Positions 4,388-7,055 of a stretch of DNA of 7,055 bases are shown here, piece after piece. Source of the stretch: Actinomycetota bacterium (GTDB taxonomy: Bacteria; Actinomycetota; Acidimicrobiia; Spongiisociales; UBA5794); NCBI GenBank assembly GCA_003648875.1, contig QMQC01000094.1, positions 1 to 7,055 on the forward strand, in the 5' to 3' direction. Each line of letters begins with the position of its first letter. The stretch's first letter is position 1. The notes under the pieces were generated by a model. It was not told the DNA's origin. It was given only the letters and a program-made list of their open reading frames with translations, and ran no database searches. Made by a program: the position numbers and the translations under genes.

Positions 4388-7055
4388 CTACATCTCGTAT
4401 GTCGCGTCGGTTGGTCTTGTGGGGCGATCGAAGTGGAGGGGGCGGCGGAGGCCGTCCGGACCTGGGCCCGGCTTGGTTTTCGCAAGCCATTCCTTGTAGA
4501 CCTCAAACGATCGGTTGGTGTCGACCACGACATCGCCGTACTGGTCACCCGGCTCGGGCTTCACGAGCCGTACCTTCTGGTGCCAGGCGTGCATGCCGGA
4601 AATCGGATCTGGATGCACAGGGAACGCAAGGTTCTGGTTCACTCCGGGGTCCTTCCACCAGATACGTTCAGAGTCTGGATCGTCTGATGTGAAGGGCTCG
4701 ATACCTCCGAGCTGGCGAAGTCTCCACTTGCCATCGGCGAGTTGCTCGATATTGGCAAGTGCAGAGGACCACCTGTCGTTTCCGCGCTCGCTGTCCTGGC
4801 GCCAACGACCTAGATGGTGTGATGCGGCAACCACTCCAGGCCTGATGCCTTCGGTTGCCCACACCCGCATGACAAAGTGTCCCGAGTCTGTCTCGATTCG
4901 CACGAGATCTGTTGTCTTGAATCCGAGCTCGTCTGCATCTGTCGTGTTCATCCAGAGTGGATGGCCGTGACTGATCTCGTAGAGGTACTTTGCGTTTCCT
5001 GATCGTGTGTGGATCAGTGTCGGCAAGCGGAAGATTGGTAGCAGGATGCGCTCACTCCCTGCAATGTCCATGTCCCGCCAGTACACATGCGTTCTCTGAT
5101 ATCCGGGGATCGTCTCGTTGTGCCATCCCCAGTCGTCCATTGTCTGTGAATAGAACTCAAGCTTCTTGGACGGGGTCTTGAATCCTTGGAGCATCGTGCC
5201 GTCGATCTCGACACCACCCCGGGTGGTGGGCCGTTCATTGACCTGATACACGTCTCTTTCGACCTCGACCGCGCCGTACTTGCGCATGAATCCGAGCGGC
5301 GTAAGACCTTCGGCAGCAGCCTTGTCGGGGAGACCTGGGACCGAGTTCTCAAACATCCACCCGTAGTACTCGTCAACGGAGACCGGTCGACTCGGGTCGT
5401 TGGGCGACTCGAACCATTTCCTTATGCCGAGCGAGCCGTCAGGGTCGACCTTCCATGACAGGTCGATCCAGAACTCGGTTTCCTCCCACACCTCTCCTGG
5501 GTTCGTCTCGTGGGTTCGTTCAACGACCCTGCCCTCACGTTCAGCTGCGACACGGAGGACCGGTTGGCGGAAGCCGAGCCACTTCGTTGAGTGCGTCTCG
5601 TATGAGTGCGTGTCATGACGTTCAGCAGCCACCCCCATCGGTAGGACGTAGTCGGCATACCACGCTGTCTCGGACCAGGTCGGGGTGAGCGCCACGTGAA
5701 GTCCGATCTTGTCCTCGTCCGTGAGCACCTCGAGCCATGAGAATCCGTCCGGATTCGTCCAAACCGGGTTGTAGACGCGGGTGAAGTAGACATCCAGCTT
5801 GGCTCGACCCTCCTTCAGGAAGTGGGGCAACAGGAAGGACATCTCGTGATAGGCAAGTGGGTACTCCCTTGGCCACAACAGTTCATTCCACCGGGAATGT
5901 GACGGCGGCATGTTCCAATGCTCCGGTTTGAACTTCACCCACCCTGAAGGTGACAAACCGCCCCTTGTGCCGACCGAACCTGTGAGTACATGGAGGAACT
6001 GGAGCGTTCTGGCGCCCTGCCAACCGCTCAGGTTGCCTGATCCGACCGAACGCCACGTGTGGGACGAGAAGGCATGGCCTGCATCGGCGATGCACCGAGC
6101 CACCGTCTCTATCTGAGAGGCTTCCACACCACACTCATCAGCAGCCCACTCGGGCGTGTACCGGGCGTACTCGTCCTTGAGCGCATCGATGAACGACCTG
6201 TAATTCAGCGGTCTGTCGGGGTATCTGTGGGTCAGGGAGTCTTCCCAGTTGACCCAACGGCGGACGAAGTCGTGATCGACAGAATCCCATTCGAGCAGGA
6301 GGCGAGCGATCGCAAGCAGCATTGCGGGCTCTGTTCCCGGCCAGCACGAGAGCCATTGGTCGGACATCGAAGCTGTGTTCGAGAGCCTTGGATCGACTGT
6401 AGCTATCTGGGCACCGGCCTGTTTGGCTTCCATGATTCGTTGTGCGTGTGGATTGAAGTAGTGGCCGGTCTCCAAGTGGGCTGAGAGCAGCAGGATGAAT
6501 CTGGCATTGGCGAAATCCGCCGACGGTCGGTCGTAACCGGACCAGAGTGCGTACCCGATGCGGGCGCTCGAGCTGCAGATGTTGGTGTGGCTGTTGTGAC
6601 CGTCGACTCCCCAGGCCTTGAGGGTGCGATCCATGAATCCGTCCTCACCCGGACGGCCCACGTGATACATGATCTCGTCGTTGCGGCCTTCGCGGATGGC
6701 TTTGCCCATCCGGCTCCCGATGTCAATGAGCGCTTCTTCCCACGTGACCCGCTCCCAGTCCCCGCTTCCTCGCTTGCCGACCCTTCGCATCGGATGGAGG
6801 ATCCGTTCGGGGTCGTGCACCTGGTTGATCGTTGCGGGACCTTTTGCACAATTGCGACCTCTCGATCCGGGGTGCTCGGGATTCCCCTCGAACCTACGGA
6901 TCTCGCCAGAGTCCTTGTCGACGTATGCCAGCAGGCCGCACCCAGACTCACAGTTGAAGCACGTTGTCGGAACGAGCCTGAATCGGTTCTTGACCCGCTC
7001 CGGCCATGCCTGAGCGTCGTACTCCTCCCAGTCATCCCATTGGCTCGGTGGGGGG
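4388..7055 (-). CDS. Molybdopterin (bis-MGD) oxidoreductase, catalytic subunit, substrate unknown; 5' end outside window
   Basis: Large subunit of the DMSO-reductase superfamily of Mo/W enzymes. The frame is open to the right edge, giving 888 visible residues before TAG at 4388-4390. The GTG at 6820 is not the start: the 78 codons before it hold a [4Fe-4S] site, CFNCESGC plus NCAKG (Cys32, 35, 39, 69; spacing C-x2-C-x3-C-x29-C), with Lys71 in the position that links cluster and cofactor in relatives. HTNICSSSARIGY places Cys160 at the usual Mo-ligand position. VDPRLSNTASMSDQW and PGTEPA are MGD-binding segments. The C-terminal MGD domain lies at about 665-790 (HPLWMN, DLVRIETDSGH, TEGIRPGVVAASHH), followed by a tail of roughly 90 residues including GMHAWHQKVRL. 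General architecture suggests a PsrA/PhsA/ArrA- or formate/nitrate-type enzyme, but no substrate-specific signature is recognisable. No Tat motif or hydrophobic segment is visible in the 31 residues before the first Cys; the true N-terminus is missing. Partner subunits, if any, would lie to the right. Confidence 0.93.
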   Translation of the reverse strand, partial: PPPSQWDDWEEYDAQAWPERVKNRFRLVPTTCFNCESGCGLLAYVDKDSGEIRRFEGNPEHPGSRGRNCAKGPATINQVHDPERILHPMRRVGKRGSGDWERVTWEEALIDIGSRMGKAIREGRNDEIMYHVGRPGEDGFMDRTLKAWGVDGHNSHTNICSSSARIGYALWSGYDRPSADFANARFILLLSAHLETGHYFNPHAQRIMEAKQAGAQIATVDPRLSNTASMSDQWLSCWPGTEPAMLLAIARLLLEWDSVDHDFVRRWVNWEDSLTHRYPDRPLNYRSFIDALKDEYARYTPEWAADECGVEASQIETVARCIADAGHAFSSHTWRSVGSGNLSGWQGARTLQFLHVLTGSVGTRGGLSPSGWVKFKPEHWNMPPSHSRWNELLWPREYPLAYHEMSFLLPHFLKEGRAKLDVYFTRVYNPVWTNPDGFSWLEVLTDEDKIGLHVALTPTWSETAWYADYVLPMGVAAERHDTHSYETHSTKWLGFRQPVLRVAAEREGRVVERTHETNPGEVWEETEFWIDLSWKVDPDGSLGIRKWFESPNDPSRPVSVDEYYGWMFENSVPGLPDKAAAEGLTPLGFMRKYGAVEVERDVYQVNERPTTRGGVEIDGTMLQGFKTPSKKLEFYSQTMDDWGWHNETIPGYQRTHVYWRDMDIAGSERILLPIFRLPTLIHTRSGNAKYLYEISHGHPLWMNTTDADELGFKTTDLVRIETDSGHFVMRVWATEGIRPGVVAASHHLGRWRQDSERGNDRWSSALANIEQLADGKWRLRQLGGIEPFTSDDPDSERIWWKDPGVNQNLAFPVHPDPISGMHAWHQKVRLVKPEPGDQYGDVVVDTNRSFEVYKEWLAKTKPGPGPDGLRRPLHFDRPTRPTDATYEM

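Noticed and set aside
6059..6484. 141-codon plus-strand frame inside the molybdoenzyme gene
   Set aside because: Antisense to conserved MGD-binding sequence; no motif or start signal.
6403..7035. 210-codon minus-strand frame in the molybdoenzyme region
   Set aside because: Ser/Arg/Thr-rich out-of-frame reading of the molybdoenzyme gene; the true frame carries the cofactor motifs.
1..7055. Defence system, mobile element, CRISPR array or RNA gene
   Set aside because: No repeat arrays, transposase or integrase motifs, tRNA-like folds or defence domains were seen; the window is nearly filled by four housekeeping or metabolic genes.

Overview
The window carries four protein-coding genes, two of them cut by the window edges, packed with little non-coding DNA. 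By eye the composition is moderately GC-rich and the strand-shadow ORFs are long, as expected of such DNA. The gene content (fused-type glycine decarboxylase, a lipoyl acyltransferase with an ETAK lipoylation motif, ATP-type PEP carboxykinase, a molybdopterin oxidoreductase) fits a free-living heterotrophic bacterium. The ETAK motif recalls the branched-chain E2 (BkdC) of Actinobacteria, so an actinobacterial-type lineage is my best guess, at low confidence. I see no RNA genes, mobile elements, CRISPR arrays or phage genes.

Layout. 1-1485 (+): C-terminal half of glycine dehydrogenase (P-protein, gcvP), whose reading frame is open to the left edge. 1504-2637 (-): a complete E2 acyltransferase of a 2-oxo acid dehydrogenase complex, convergent with gcvP across only 18 bp. 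2638-2723: an 86-bp divergent promoter region. 2724-4310 (+): a complete ATP-dependent PEP carboxykinase (pckA). 4311-4387: a 77-bp convergent gap. 4388-7055 (-): a large molybdopterin-guanine-dinucleotide oxidoreductase, whose frame continues to the right edge. Translating past the apparent GTG start at 6820 recovers the N-terminal [4Fe-4S] cysteine motif, so that start is internal.

How the genes fit together. The first three belong to central carbon metabolism. GcvP and E2 both work through protein-bound lipoyl groups and both normally share a dihydrolipoyl dehydrogenase. PckA turns oxaloacetate into phosphoenolpyruvate for gluconeogenesis. The molybdoenzyme is probably an unrelated respiratory or redox catalytic subunit whose substrate I cannot name. 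Its partner genes would lie beyond the right edge.

Most of the window is ordinary. The molybdoenzyme, of unassigned function, is the best candidate for something undescribed. Smaller points are the orphan E2, the divergent signature motifs of PckA and the compact divergent promoter region.
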